Translations under genes and position numbers: made by a program
Notes under the pieces: generated by a model
The model's input: only the letters and a program-made list of their open reading frames with translations
The model's database searches: none
What the model was told of the DNA's origin: nothing
Shown: one piece after another, positions 1-8,538 of the stretch
Position numbering within the stretch: the stretch's first letter is position 1
How the letters are laid out: each line of letters opens with the position of its first letter
Source: CAVPHV01 sp963704825
Lineage (GTDB): Bacteria; Actinomycetota; Acidimicrobiia; Spongiisociales; UBA5794
Reading direction: 5' to 3'
DNA: 64,000 bases
NCBI GenBank assembly: GCA_963704825.1
Contig: CAVPHV010000014.1
Location: 248,001-312,000, forward strand

Positions 1-96
1 TCGGATCACCATGTCGGCGGTCTCGGAGAGGATATCGGTGATCTTGCCTTTCCCCTCGTCGCCCCATTGAGCACCAACGAGAACGGTGGCGGGCAT
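1..96 (-). CDS. purA: Adenylosuccinate synthetase, N-terminal fragment (runs off the window)
   Basis: Only the first 32 codons are inside the window. The translation begins MPATVLVGAQWGDEGKGK, the P-loop signature of adenylosuccinate synthetase, the GTP-dependent enzyme that joins IMP and aspartate in AMP synthesis. The ATG at 94-96 (read on minus) follows a strong AGGAGG ribosome binding site a few bases upstream, which fixes the start. It is divergent from the TetR gene at 191. The rest of the protein, and so its completeness, cannot be seen. Confidence 0.93.
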   Translation of the reverse strand, partial: MPATVLVGAQWGDEGKGKITDILSETADMVIR

Positions 97-190
97 GCCC
101 CTCCTTCAAAGCGGTTGGTCGAGATTGTACCCGGGCAATCCCCCGCCGGGCCGACCTTCGGATACGATATGAGGGTAGGGGGAGGGTGAC

Positions 191-799
191 ATGCCGCGGA
201 TTCGCGCAGACAGCATCGAGCAACACAAGGCGGTGACTCGGGGGCTGATCGTTGACGCCGCGCTCGAGATGTTTGCCGGCGTTGGCTACGAGCGGACGAC
301 TCTCGGTTTGATCGCCGATCAGGCGGGAATGCCGCGCTCGTCGATCTATGAGTACTTCCCGAACAAGGAAGCCATTCTTGGCGCCGTCATCGCGGACCGG
401 GTGCCGCCGCTGTTCAACGAGTGGTCTGCGGGTATCCCGGAAGGCAACGCCCTCGAGCGCCTCGAGGGGTTGTTCCGTACGACCTTCCGAATGATGCTCG
501 AGCACCCGCAGGTCGCCACACTCGTCGTCGGTCCCGGGCGACAAATGGCCGGCCCGGAAACCCAGATGGGCGAGATGGTCACCCTGGTCGAATTGGCACT
601 GGCCGACATGTGCTCCGACGGCATCGCCGAGGGTTTGTTCCCCGCCGGAGACCCGCAGCATCTTGGCGCCGCGATCGGTGACCTGTTGATCGGCGGCGTC
701 AACGAGATGCTGCAGAGCGCGGAACCGGCCGCAGTCCACGGCCCCGTGCTGGAGACCAGGCTGCGGATGCTGAGAGCTGGGATTCTCGGCCGCGATTGA
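191..799 (+). CDS. TetR family transcriptional regulator
   Basis: The 202-aa protein has the usual TetR layout: an N-terminal DNA-binding domain with the helix-turn-helix around residues 36-60 (TTLGLIADQAGMPRSSIYEYF, then PNKEAI), followed by an all-helical ligand domain with no motif that tells the ligand. The start is an ATG preceded by GGGAGGGTGAC. A possible -10 box, TACGAT, lies at 163-168. The gene ends 2 bp before the stop of the convergent M20 amidohydrolase. Its target is unknown; the divergent purA, the convergent hydrolase or a distant locus are all possible. Confidence 0.88.
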   Translation: MPRIRADSIEQHKAVTRGLIVDAALEMFAGVGYERTTLGLIADQAGMPRSSIYEYFPNKEAILGAVIADRVPPLFNEWSAGIPEGNALERLEGLFRTTFRMMLEHPQVATLVVGPGRQMAGPETQMGEMVTLVELALADMCSDGIAEGLFPAGDPQHLGAAIGDLLIGGVNEMLQSAEPAAVHGPVLETRLRMLRAGILGRD

Positions 800-801
800 G
801 T

Positions 802-1971
802 TCAGTGGGCGACTGCAGAAGCGCTGCCGAGCTCGCTCCAGCGATCGGCAGTTGCCAGGTCGATGATGGTCCAGGCCATGGCCAGGGCCCCGTCGCGGAT
901 CGCCTTCTCACCATCTGGGGTCACTGTTTGGGCGGCGAATTCCTTCTGGTGATTCACCGCCGACCCGCTGTTGATCCCAAGCATGGGGTGGATGCTGGGA
1001 ACGACGTGGCTGACGTTGCCCATGTCGGTTGAGCCACCGGCGCCCTCGTCGAGATCGGCCATTCGGGCCATGGGCCGACCGAGCGCCGCAGAGTTGGCCG
1101 CGAACAGGTCCACCATCACCGGATCCGAGATCATGTCCATGTAGGTGTTACCCCGTTGCTTGATATCGAACGTGCAGCCGGTGGCGATGGCGGCGCCCTC
1201 GAAACAGGCGGCGACTTGGGCGTGCAGTTCTTCGAGCCGTTCCTGCGTCGCCGCCCTGACGTACCAGGCCATCGAGGTGAACGCCGGGATGACGTTCGGC
1301 GCTCCGCCGCCGTAGGTGATCGTGCCGTGGAGACGATCGGTCGAATACAGCTTCTGGCGCAGGGTCGAGACGTTGACGTACCCCTGGACCGCGGCGTCGA
1401 GGGCGTTGCGGCTGATCTGCGGCGCAAAGGCGGCGTGTGACTCCTTGCCGTGGAACTCGACGTCGAGCTGGGCAACGGCCAGAACCGAGGGATCGACCAG
1501 GTCGGACGGTGTGGGATGGATCATCATCGCGGCGTTCGCCGATTCGAATGCTCCCGCGTTGATCAGGTCTACCTTGCCCCCGTACGTTTCCTCAGCGGGG
1601 GTGCCCAGCACGCGGAGTCGGATCCCGAGTTGATCGACCAGCGGGAGCAGGGCGAGACCCGCGCCGGCGGCGGCAGTGGCGATGATGTTGTGACCGCAGG
1701 CGTGCCCAACTTCGGGCAGAGCGTCCAATTCGGCGCAGATGACGACCTCGGGGCCGCCTGCCGATCCGGCGACTGCGTCAAATGCGGTGTCGAGCCCCCA
1801 AGCGGGGTACTCCACCTCGAAGCCCTGATTGCGCAGCAAGGCAACCAGCCGGGCCGAGGTCTCGAACTCCTGGAAACCCGTCTCGGGGTTCTCGTACATC
1901 CAGGTGCTGAACGCCCTGAGCTCGGCATCGACGGCGGAATAGTGCTCTTCGGCAACGGCCTTCAGGTCCAC
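802..1971 (-). CDS. M20 family amidohydrolase (AbgB / aminoacylase-like)
   Basis: Metal-dependent amidohydrolase of the M20D type, probably cytosolic, cleaving an N-acyl amino acid or aminobenzoyl-glutamate-like amide. Visible family motifs are CAELDALPEVGHACGHN (metal ligands and the conserved GHACGHN), GTPAEE (acid/metal region) and a late GINSGSAVNHQKEF segment. The frame is open to 2055, but the GTG at 1971 is chosen because GAGGAGG lies just upstream and the longer form would run into the divergent gene. This gives 389 aa, normal for the family. The substrate cannot be told from sequence. Confidence 0.87.
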   Translation of the reverse strand: MDLKAVAEEHYSAVDAELRAFSTWMYENPETGFQEFETSARLVALLRNQGFEVEYPAWGLDTAFDAVAGSAGGPEVVICAELDALPEVGHACGHNIIATAAAGAGLALLPLVDQLGIRLRVLGTPAEETYGGKVDLINAGAFESANAAMMIHPTPSDLVDPSVLAVAQLDVEFHGKESHAAFAPQISRNALDAAVQGYVNVSTLRQKLYSTDRLHGTITYGGGAPNVIPAFTSMAWYVRAATQERLEELHAQVAACFEGAAIATGCTFDIKQRGNTYMDMISDPVMVDLFAANSAALGRPMARMADLDEGAGGSTDMGNVSHVVPSIHPMLGINSGSAVNHQKEFAAQTVTPDGEKAIRDGALAMAWTIIDLATADRWSELGSASAVAH

Positions 1972-2040
1972 TGGACCCTCCTCGAATTGGGTGGACCGCC
2001 GCAGAGTAGTGGCCCTAAGCACAACCCCAGGAGGTGGCAG

Positions 2041-2394
2041 ATGGGCCACTATCACGAACTACTCAAGGACATCGGCCTGCCGACCAAAGAGCTACGCGAG
2101 CACATCGGCGAAGTGTATTCCGGGTTCGCCCAGATGCACCGCGGCGCCTTCGCCGACGGCGCACTCTCCGCCTCGACCAAGGAACTCATCGCGCTCGCCA
2201 TCGGGATCTCCGACGGCTGCGATGGCTGTATCGCCAGCCACGGCCGTGCCGCGGCCCGCAAGGGTGCGACCCCCGAGGAGGTCGCCGAGATGATCGGTGT
2301 GACCATCCTCATGCAGGGTGGCCCGGCAACCATCTACGGCCCAAGAGCCTGGGACGCCTACCAGGAGTTCCGCGCCGAACTGCCGGCCGAGTAG
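2041..2394 (+). CDS. AhpD-like / carboxymuconolactone decarboxylase family protein
   Basis: A 117-aa protein with the AhpD-type redox motif: Cys60-x-x-Cys63 followed by His67 (CDGCIASH), after a conserved helix with STKELIALAI. Family members are peroxidase-like or thiol-disulfide active enzymes that act as small oligomers in the cytosol. The ATG at 2041 has AGGAGG 6 nt upstream. It is divergent from the M20 gene with only 69 bp between them, so the two may share regulation. A true decarboxylase role is unlikely given the CxxC. Confidence 0.88.
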   Translation: MGHYHELLKDIGLPTKELREHIGEVYSGFAQMHRGAFADGALSASTKELIALAIGISDGCDGCIASHGRAAARKGATPEEVAEMIGVTILMQGGPATIYGPRAWDAYQEFRAELPAE

Positions 2395-2476
2395 CCGGTA
2401 CCCCCGGGCGGCGGGTGACGCGGTTGAATCCAACGGAGCCGTACGCTGCGCCCATGCGCTGCGAAGGAACTCCTTG

Positions 2477-3346
2477 GTGATCCGGCCAGCGCCGGACGGA
2501 AGCCAGCAGCCGACGTCGGCGATCTCCCTCGCGGTCCACGTGACCGACGGGGTTGAGCTTCGTTGTCTGGTTCGGCGCGGGGGCGATGGAGTGCCTCTGC
2601 TGTTTGTCCACGGCCTCGCCTCGAATGCACGCTTGTGGGATGACGTAGCGGCGATCCTTTCCGCGGCTGGGCATGACGCGGTTGCGGTTGATCAGCGGGG
2701 ACACGGCCGGTCAACCCGAACCAACGACGGCTATGGATTCTCCACTTTGTCGGCGGACCTCGCTGCGGTCATCGATGCCACGTTGCGGCCACCGGTTGTG
2801 GTTGTCGGCCAGTCCTGGGGCGGCAACGTCGTGCTCGAACTTGCGGCGCGATATCCCGATCTCGTTGCCGGTGTTGTGCTGGTTGACGGAGGATTTCTGC
2901 GCCTTGCCGACGAATTCGAGAGCTGGGAGTCTGCCGCAGAGGCATTGGCCCCTCCCTCCTTTGCCGGTGTGAGGTTCGAAGAGTTGGAGGCGATGATTGA
3001 AGGCCGACTGCACGATTTCCCCAGCTCGGCGAGGGCGGCCCAGCTTGCCAACTTCGAGGAAGCCGCAGATGGGTCGGGGCGCGCTCGCCTTCGGCGGGAT
3101 CATCACATGACGATTCTGCGCAAACTCTGGCAACATGACCCGGATGTAGTCGGAGCAGCCGTGGCCGCACCGATCTTGGTAATTGCCGTAGACCACTCGA
3201 ACGAACGCAAGCGGCGAAGAGTCGGTGACTTCGCAGCTGCGACAAACGCTGGGGTGATGTGGCTGGACGGCGACCACGATATCCATGCCCAGAAGCCAGC
3301 TTTGGTCGGAGCTGCCCTTCTCGAGTTTGTTGGAGGGGCCCAATGA
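2477..3346 (+). CDS. Alpha/beta hydrolase
   Basis: A 289-aa alpha/beta-hydrolase-fold enzyme. The oxyanion segment FVHGLASNARLW (about residues 43-54), the DQRGHGRS strand-loop and the nucleophile elbow GQSWGG with Ser113 are all visible. A late DGDHDIH segment supplies the likely catalytic His, and VIAVDHSNE probably the acid. The frame is open further upstream, but the GTG at 2477 follows AAGGA and begins the conserved part. The stop overlaps the next ATG (ATGA), so it is translationally coupled to the S51-like protein. The substrate is unknown. Confidence 0.85.
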   Translation: MIRPAPDGSQQPTSAISLAVHVTDGVELRCLVRRGGDGVPLLFVHGLASNARLWDDVAAILSAAGHDAVAVDQRGHGRSTRTNDGYGFSTLSADLAAVIDATLRPPVVVVGQSWGGNVVLELAARYPDLVAGVVLVDGGFLRLADEFESWESAAEALAPPSFAGVRFEELEAMIEGRLHDFPSSARAAQLANFEEAADGSGRARLRRDHHMTILRKLWQHDPDVVGAAVAAPILVIAVDHSNERKRRRVGDFAAATNAGVMWLDGDHDIHAQKPALVGAALLEFVGGAQ

Positions 3347-4500
3347 ATGGGCGCTTGATCATCATGGGGTCGGGAGAGTTGGCCCCCGGTCTCGTCGCCA
3401 CCCATCGTGCCGGGATTCAGGCCGCACGGGCGGAACGGGTGGTCGTGATCGATACGCCGTTTGGGTTCCAGGAGAACGCTCCGCAGCTCAGCGAGAAGCT
3501 GGTGGCGTTCTTCCAGACCAGTTTGAACGTTCCGGCCGATGTTGCCTCGTTGCGGAGTTCCCGTGCGGGTGTTGCGGACCGAGAACGGGCCCTGGACTCG
3601 ATTCGGCGTGCCCGCTACGTGTTCGCAGGTCCCGGGTCACCGAGCTACGCGCTCGAGGTCTGGGCCAGGCTGGACATGACCGCGGCCCTGCGCCGGGTTG
3701 TCTCGCGCGGCGGCACGTTGACGTTCGCTTCGGCTGCGGCCCTGACCCTAGGTCGGACAACCATTCCCGTCTATGAGATCTACAAGGTTGGTGCCCAACC
3801 GTTCTGGCTCGACGGCCTTGACCTCATGACCGAGCTCGGTCTGCCGTGCTCGGTGGTGCCGCATTGGAACAACGCCGAGGGTGGAAACCACGACACGAGC
3901 CGCTGCTACATAGGGGAGAGGCGGCTTGGTCTGCTCTGTGCTGAACTCCGCGTCGGGCTGGTTGGCGTCGACGAGCACACTGCGGCTGTCCTGGACTTCG
4001 GCGAGGGCACCTTGACGGCAGAGGGCCGGGGTGGGGTGACGCTGCTCGGCGATGGCGAATGGCTCATCCCTTCAGGGTCGACTGTCGACCTGCACGCGGT
4101 GTCTGCCCATCTCGGTTCGTCATCGGCGGCGGTCACGTCCCCGGCAACTCCGGAGCCGGCTGAGATTGGGTTTGCACAGGCCCTGAGTTCAGGTGACGCC
4201 GACGAGATTCTGACGTCGCTTCTCGTCGCAGAGGAGCGGGCCCAGGACGATCCTGCGGCGCGTGCCGCGCTGCGCTCCATGCTGGTCCAGCTGGTGACGG
4301 CGTCCGAGTCCGGCCTTGCCGACCCCGAAACGCAGGTAGCCGGGTACGTCGACCTCATCCTCGAGTTGCGCCTGCGAGCACGCCGGCGCGGGGACTATGC
4401 GACCGCAGATCAGATTCGGAACGATCTCGAGGGGCTCGGCGTGGAGGTCAGGGACACGCCAACGGGTGTTGCCTGGAGCCTCCGTCAGCAAACTGACTAG
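3343..4500 (+). CDS. Peptidase S51-like (class I GAT-fold) protein fused to a CysRS-type C-terminal domain
   Basis: A 385-aa two-part protein. Residues 1 to about 250 resemble the dipeptidase E / cyanophycinase (S51) branch: GRLIIMGSGELAP at the N-terminus, VFAGPGSPSYALEVW, a Ser in the TFASAAALTLG elbow, and a PHWNNAEGGNHDTSR segment. Residues about 270-385 match the C-terminal helical region of cysteinyl-tRNA synthetases, with YVDLILELRLRARRRGDYAT, ADQIRNDLEGLGVEVRDTP and a final Trp. The ATG at 3343 overlaps the stop of the upstream hydrolase. Whether the peptidase site is active is uncertain because the elbow is not the usual GxSAG. Function unknown. Confidence 0.75.
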   Translation: MNGRLIIMGSGELAPGLVATHRAGIQAARAERVVVIDTPFGFQENAPQLSEKLVAFFQTSLNVPADVASLRSSRAGVADRERALDSIRRARYVFAGPGSPSYALEVWARLDMTAALRRVVSRGGTLTFASAAALTLGRTTIPVYEIYKVGAQPFWLDGLDLMTELGLPCSVVPHWNNAEGGNHDTSRCYIGERRLGLLCAELRVGLVGVDEHTAAVLDFGEGTLTAEGRGGVTLLGDGEWLIPSGSTVDLHAVSAHLGSSSAAVTSPATPEPAEIGFAQALSSGDADEILTSLLVAEERAQDDPAARAALRSMLVQLVTASESGLADPETQVAGYVDLILELRLRARRRGDYATADQIRNDLEGLGVEVRDTPTGVAWSLRQQTD

Positions 4501-4591
4501 CCCGATCCCGAGGCCCTGAGGACTTCGACGTCTTGTGTCGGAGCCTGGACAATTGGGCCGCCATCGGTGATCTCAGCAGCTCGGTCGGCCC

Positions 4592-4597
4592 TAGGCT
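4592..4597 (+). promoter_or_regulatory. -10 box (TAGGCT) for a leaderless lgt-like transcript
   Basis: TAGGCT fits TAnnnT and ends 6 nt before the ATG at 4604, so the transcript should start at or next to the start codon. There is no ribosome binding site in between. Confidence 0.55.
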
Positions 4598-4603
4598 TCC
4601 GGC

Positions 4604-5626
4604 ATGTTCGCCGCGATCTCCTACCCACCGATCCCCATCTTCGAACTAGGGCCGCTGACCCTCTCGTTGCACGGCCTTTTTGCCGGCCTGGGGTTTGTCG
4701 CCGGGGCCTTCCTCATGCTGCGCGAGGTGCGGCAGCGTGGCTTCGACGCCGACAAGGTGATCAACGTGCTCACCGTTGCGCTGGTCGCCTCGATCATCGG
4801 GGCGCGTCTCTTCACAGTGCCGGCTCATATGTTCGAGAATGGCTACACGTTTTGGGATGCGGTGAGCCCGGCGGGGGACTATTCGATTCTCGGCGGGTAT
4901 GCCGGTGGGATCATCGCCGGCGTCATCGCCATGCGGTTCATGCGCATGAACATCCCGGCTCACCTCGACATGGCAGCGCCCGGCCTCGCCCTGGGTGCAG
5001 TGGTGGGACGGATCGGCGACCTCGCCATCGTCGAGCATCTCGGCAGTCCAACGACGTTCTTCCTCGGGTACGAATTGCAGCCGGGCTATGACGTGTCACC
5101 ACAGCATGATGTGCTCGAAACCTTGTGCGACGTCAACGAGATCTGCGGTCCCTATCACCACACTGCCCTCTACGACCTGCTCGGTGCTCTGGTGCTGCTC
5201 GGGCTGCTGCTCTGGCTACAACGCTCCTGGCGGGCCAGGCACTACGGCCAGCTGTTCTCGGTTTGGATGATCTGGTACGGCCTGCAGCGCTTCCTCATCG
5301 ACTTCACCCGGCTCGGTGCGGCGCGCGATGGCGTCGCTCTTCCCGACGGCACCATTGTCGAGCCGATCGCCGACGCCGTCATGGGTCCCTTCACCGGGAG
5401 CCAATGGGGAGCCCTTGGTTTGGCCGCCCTCGGTATCTTCATTCTGATCCTGGCCGGTCGACGGACTCCGGTGGTATCTGCCGAAGTCGATGCCGAGTAC
5501 ATCCGAGGGCAACAGGGCGACCCGGTCGACTACGCCGTCTCCGACGCCCCAGGGTTGGAGCCGGCCGCGGCGATGGACCCGGCTGATCCTCCCGAGGGCG
5601 ACGACCCGGGCCGACCAACCCCCTGA
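4604..5626 (+). CDS. Lgt-like protein with a degenerate signature (paralogue 1)
   Basis: A 340-aa multi-pass membrane protein related to prolipoprotein diacylglyceryl transferase. It has the family opening (IPIFELGPLTLSLHGLFAGLGF), ARLF, a GGYAGGIIAG segment, and later AGAARDG / YGLQRFLIDFTR. The usual signature GRIGNFxNxE is instead GRIGDLAIVEHLGSPT, so the conserved Asn and Glu of active Lgt are replaced or displaced. The start is the ATG six bases after a -10 box. It lies 38 nt before a canonical lgt. It may be a second transferase of altered specificity or an inactive partner; the sequence does not decide. Confidence 0.75.
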   Translation: MFAAISYPPIPIFELGPLTLSLHGLFAGLGFVAGAFLMLREVRQRGFDADKVINVLTVALVASIIGARLFTVPAHMFENGYTFWDAVSPAGDYSILGGYAGGIIAGVIAMRFMRMNIPAHLDMAAPGLALGAVVGRIGDLAIVEHLGSPTTFFLGYELQPGYDVSPQHDVLETLCDVNEICGPYHHTALYDLLGALVLLGLLLWLQRSWRARHYGQLFSVWMIWYGLQRFLIDFTRLGAARDGVALPDGTIVEPIADAVMGPFTGSQWGALGLAALGIFILILAGRRTPVVSAEVDAEYIRGQQGDPVDYAVSDAPGLEPAAAMDPADPPEGDDPGRPTP

Positions 5627-5667
5627 TCCCGATAGGCTGGACTCCGTTCCCTTCCCTCGAGTGTGTG

Positions 5668-6618
5668 ATGCTCTTCGCTTCCATCCCATCCCCGCCGAAC
5701 AACGTGATCGAGATCGGCCCGCTGACGGTTCACTACTACGGGATTCTCATCGGTATCGGTGTCGCCATCGCGGTGGTGATCACGAGTCGCCGCTATGCCA
5801 AGTTCGGCGGCGACTCGGCCATGCTGGACCGAGCCTTGCTATGGGTGGTTGCCATCGGCTTCTTCGGGGCCCGGCTCGCCTACGTCAGTACCCACTCGGC
5901 GCGCTACCAGGGTCGGTGGTACGCGACCTTGTTCATCTGGGAGGGCGGCCTTGCTCTGTACGGGGGCCTCTTCGCCGGCACTCTGACGGCGATCTACCTG
6001 ATGCGGCGCTGGCACGGGGACATTTGGGCCTTCGGCGACGCCGCCGCGATCGGGATTCCGGTGGCGCAGGCGATCGGGCGCTTCGGCAACTACTTCAACC
6101 AGGAACTGTTCGGAACACCAACCACTCTGCCGTGGGGTCTCGAGATCGACGCGGCCCGCCGGCCCGTCGAGTACGTCAACTTCGACACGTTCCACCCCAC
6201 CTTCCTCTACGAGGCGATGTGGAACCTCCTGATCACGGTCCCGGTGATCCTGTGGCTGGAGCGCAAAGGCAAACTGGCCAAGGGATCGTCGATCGCAATG
6301 TACGCGATCCTCTACGGCGCGATCCGGTTCCTCACCGAGTTGATCCGCACCGATACGACCTTCCGTTTCCTCGGACTCAGCCGCAACGGCTGGGTCTCGC
6401 TCGGTGCCATCGCGTTGGGGGTCGGTCTGCTCGTTTGGCGTCAACGCCTTGGTTTGCCGCAGGTCGTCGTGCCCGAGGACGTGCCCGACGACACCGATTC
6501 TGAGACGGCTGGCGATACGGATTCTCTCGATGTCGATGCTGAGTCTTCAGAAGCCGAGTCTTCAGATACCGACGTCAACGAAACGGCAGCGGCGCCCGAA
6601 TCAACCAAGGACCCGTAA
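5668..6618 (+). CDS. lgt: Prolipoprotein diacylglyceryl transferase
   Basis: Membrane enzyme that moves diacylglycerol from phosphatidylglycerol to the lipobox Cys of prolipoproteins. It shows GGLALYGGLFAGTL, the signature AIGRFGNYFNQELFGTPT, and AIRFLTELIRTD near the end. The protein (316 aa from ATG 5668; a GTG sits directly before it) ends in a roughly 60-residue cytosolic tail rich in Asp, Glu, Ser and Thr, not needed for the core fold. A TAGGCT box lies at 5633-5638. It forms a pair with the degenerate paralogue upstream. A likely substrate in this window is the peptide-binding lipoprotein at 37441. Confidence 0.93.
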   Translation: MLFASIPSPPNNVIEIGPLTVHYYGILIGIGVAIAVVITSRRYAKFGGDSAMLDRALLWVVAIGFFGARLAYVSTHSARYQGRWYATLFIWEGGLALYGGLFAGTLTAIYLMRRWHGDIWAFGDAAAIGIPVAQAIGRFGNYFNQELFGTPTTLPWGLEIDAARRPVEYVNFDTFHPTFLYEAMWNLLITVPVILWLERKGKLAKGSSIAMYAILYGAIRFLTELIRTDTTFRFLGLSRNGWVSLGAIALGVGLLVWRQRLGLPQVVVPEDVPDDTDSETAGDTDSLDVDAESSEAESSDTDVNETAAAPESTKDP

Positions 6619-6623
6619 CGAAC

Positions 6624-6647
6624 GGGAGCGGCCCGCAGGCCGCTCCC
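6624..6647. terminator. Bidirectional terminator hairpin between convergent genes
   Basis: A perfect 10-bp stem, GGGAGCGGCC (6624-6633) with GGCCGCTCCC (6638-6647), and a CGCA loop, lies in the 63-bp gap between the convergent lgt and SPFH genes. There is no long T run, as is common in high-G+C bacteria. Confidence 0.75.
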
Positions 6648-6681
6648 TCGGATCACCATGAGGTGACGTCTGTCGACACGG

Positions 6682-7632
6682 CTACTGGCCGAATCCCGGT
6701 CCCGAAACCGTTGTTGTCGCCTCGGGTCCCTTGGTGTCGTTGAAGACCTCACCGACTGCAGCGACCGCACCGAGCACGCCCGAGGTTTCCAGCGGGAGGA
6801 AGATCTTCGTGGCTTGCCCATTGGCGATTTGCTGCAGCGCCTGCAGGTACTGGATGGCGATGAGGTCCGGAGTCGGGTCGCCGTTGTGGATGGCGCTGAA
6901 CACTCGCTCGATGGCCTGACCTTCACCCTCGGCCACCGTGAGCTTCTGGAACTTCTCGGCCTCGGCAACCTGCTTGATGGCCTCAGCCTGACCCTCAGCC
7001 TCGAGGATCCGGGACGCCTTGACGCCCTCAGCCTTGAGGATCTGCGAGCGCTTGTCGCCCTCGGCCTCGGTGACCAGGGCACGACGATCGCGCTCCGCCT
7101 TCATCTGGCGGTGCATGGCGTCCGTGACGTCGGCCGGCGGATCGATCCGCTGGATCTCGACCCGAACCACCTGGGTGCCCCAGATGTCGGTCGCCTCGTC
7201 GAGGATCTCACGGAGCTGGGCGTTGATGGTCTCACGAGACGTCAGTGCATCATCGAGATCCAAGTCGCCGACGACGTTACGCAAGTTGGTCTGCGCCAAC
7301 TTGGTAGCCGCCAGGACGAAGTTCTGCACCTGGTAGGCGAGGCGTACTGGGTCGGTGGCGCGGTAGTAGACGACGGCGTCGACGGTGACGACCACGTTGT
7401 CCTTCGTGATGACCTCCTGTGGCGGAACGTCGACGACGATCTCTCGCATGTCCACCCGGCGAATCCGATCAATGAACGGCACGATCAAGTGCAGCCCCGG
7501 ATCCAGTGTTTCCCGGTACTTGCCGAAGCGCTCGATCAGTCCAGCTTCATACTGCTTGACGATCTTCAGCCCCAGGCCCACATAGATGATGAGTAACAGC
7601 GTGATCGCTGCGAGGACGATGATGTAGATCAT
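6682..7632 (-). CDS. SPFH / stomatin-like membrane protein (QmcA type)
   Basis: A 316-aa protein with one N-terminal transmembrane segment (residues about 2-24) followed by a band-7/SPFH domain: IVKQYEAGLIERFGKYRETLDPGLH, VDMREIVVDVPPQEVITKDN and a heptad-rich helical region with repeated A/E/K-rich segments (residues about 170-250). Such proteins form large membrane-bound oligomers that organise membrane domains. NfeD proteins are their usual partners, and the next gene upstream encodes an NfeD domain, which supports the pairing. The ATG at 7632 is preceded by AAGGAGACAGGAG. The minus-strand 93-bp gap to the NfeD gene may hold its own promoter. Confidence 0.9.
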   Translation of the reverse strand: MIYIIVLAAITLLLIIYVGLGLKIVKQYEAGLIERFGKYRETLDPGLHLIVPFIDRIRRVDMREIVVDVPPQEVITKDNVVVTVDAVVYYRATDPVRLAYQVQNFVLAATKLAQTNLRNVVGDLDLDDALTSRETINAQLREILDEATDIWGTQVVRVEIQRIDPPADVTDAMHRQMKAERDRRALVTEAEGDKRSQILKAEGVKASRILEAEGQAEAIKQVAEAEKFQKLTVAEGEGQAIERVFSAIHNGDPTPDLIAIQYLQALQQIANGQATKIFLPLETSGVLGAVAAVGEVFNDTKGPEATTTVSGPGFGQ

Positions 7633-7725
7633 GTCGTGCTCCTGTCTCCTTTGCTTTTTCTCTTCATGTCACTTCTCAACGGCAGGGGTGAACCTGTACT
7701 AGAGGTCAACGTCTGGCTCACATGG

Positions 7726-8538
7726 CTAGAGATCGATCTGATCTGGTCCGGGCCCCGCCACCTCGACCACCAGCCGAGTCCCCCGGACCTGGACGACGGT
7801 CACCTTGACACCGGCGGCGATCTGCTCACCATTGGTGGTGGCGTTCCACTCCTCGGCGTCCAGCTTGACGCGGCCGACGCCGCGGACCGGATCGATGTCC
7901 TCGAGCACCAGGGCTGCTGCCCCGACGTAGCGCTTGGCGCCGACCGGGTAGGACGGCTCGTGGTCGCTGGCGGCGAAGCGGCGCAATGCCACGAGCGCCA
8001 TGACCGAGGTGCCGAGGAACACCAAGAACTGGACGGGGACGGCAACATCGAAGAAGGCGAGGATGGCGGCCACCCCAGCGCCAACCGCAAACGGCAGCAT
8101 GAAGAAGCCGGCCGTGAGCATCTCTCCGACCGCCAACAGCAGGGCCATGCCCAGCCATATCCATTGCCAGGTATTCGGATCGTCCACGGCGTCCTCCTTG
8201 GGTCCAATTGCGATCAATAGCAGGACCACGACGGCGACGGGCACCAGCCAGCCCCATGCGGTCCAGACGTCTTTCTTGCGTAGCTTGCGTCGTGCCTCGG
8301 GTGAGAGCGGGGGACTCTGCGGGGGCGGGATCCGATACTCGGATGCCCATGCCTCGGCGAAATCGGTGACGCTCCGTCCGACCACGGATCTTGATGACTT
8401 GCCGGCGGCCGTGGCCTCCTGGAGGTGTGACGTGAGTTCCGCCTTCATCTCCACAACGGCCTGCTGTGGTACCCGAGTGCGTGTCCAGTAGTCCTCGCAC
8501 TCTGAGACGATTTGCTCGACGGTCTTTGATTCAGCCAC
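7726..8538 (-). CDS. Fusion of a PadR-associated helical domain, membrane helices and an NfeD domain
   Basis: A 270-aa protein. The N-terminal ~70 residues form a soluble helical domain (EQIVSECEDYW ... AELTSHLQEATAAGK ... FAEAWASEY), like the HAAS/DUF1048-type domains often encoded beside padR. Next come four to five hydrophobic segments (from about residue 90 to 190), then an OB-like NfeD tail with VGAAALVLEDIDPVRGVGRVKLDAEEW and VKVTVVQVRGTRLVV. The GTG at 8538 is preferred over the ATG at 8550 because GGAGG is correctly spaced before it; it overlaps the padR stop by 8 nt. The NfeD part is certain; the name of the N-terminal domain is inference. Confidence 0.8.
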   Translation of the reverse strand: MAESKTVEQIVSECEDYWTRTRVPQQAVVEMKAELTSHLQEATAAGKSSRSVVGRSVTDFAEAWASEYRIPPPQSPPLSPEARRKLRKKDVWTAWGWLVPVAVVVLLLIAIGPKEDAVDDPNTWQWIWLGMALLLAVGEMLTAGFFMLPFAVGAGVAAILAFFDVAVPVQFLVFLGTSVMALVALRRFAASDHEPSYPVGAKRYVGAAALVLEDIDPVRGVGRVKLDAEEWNATTNGEQIAAGVKVTVVQVRGTRLVVEVAGPGPDQIDL

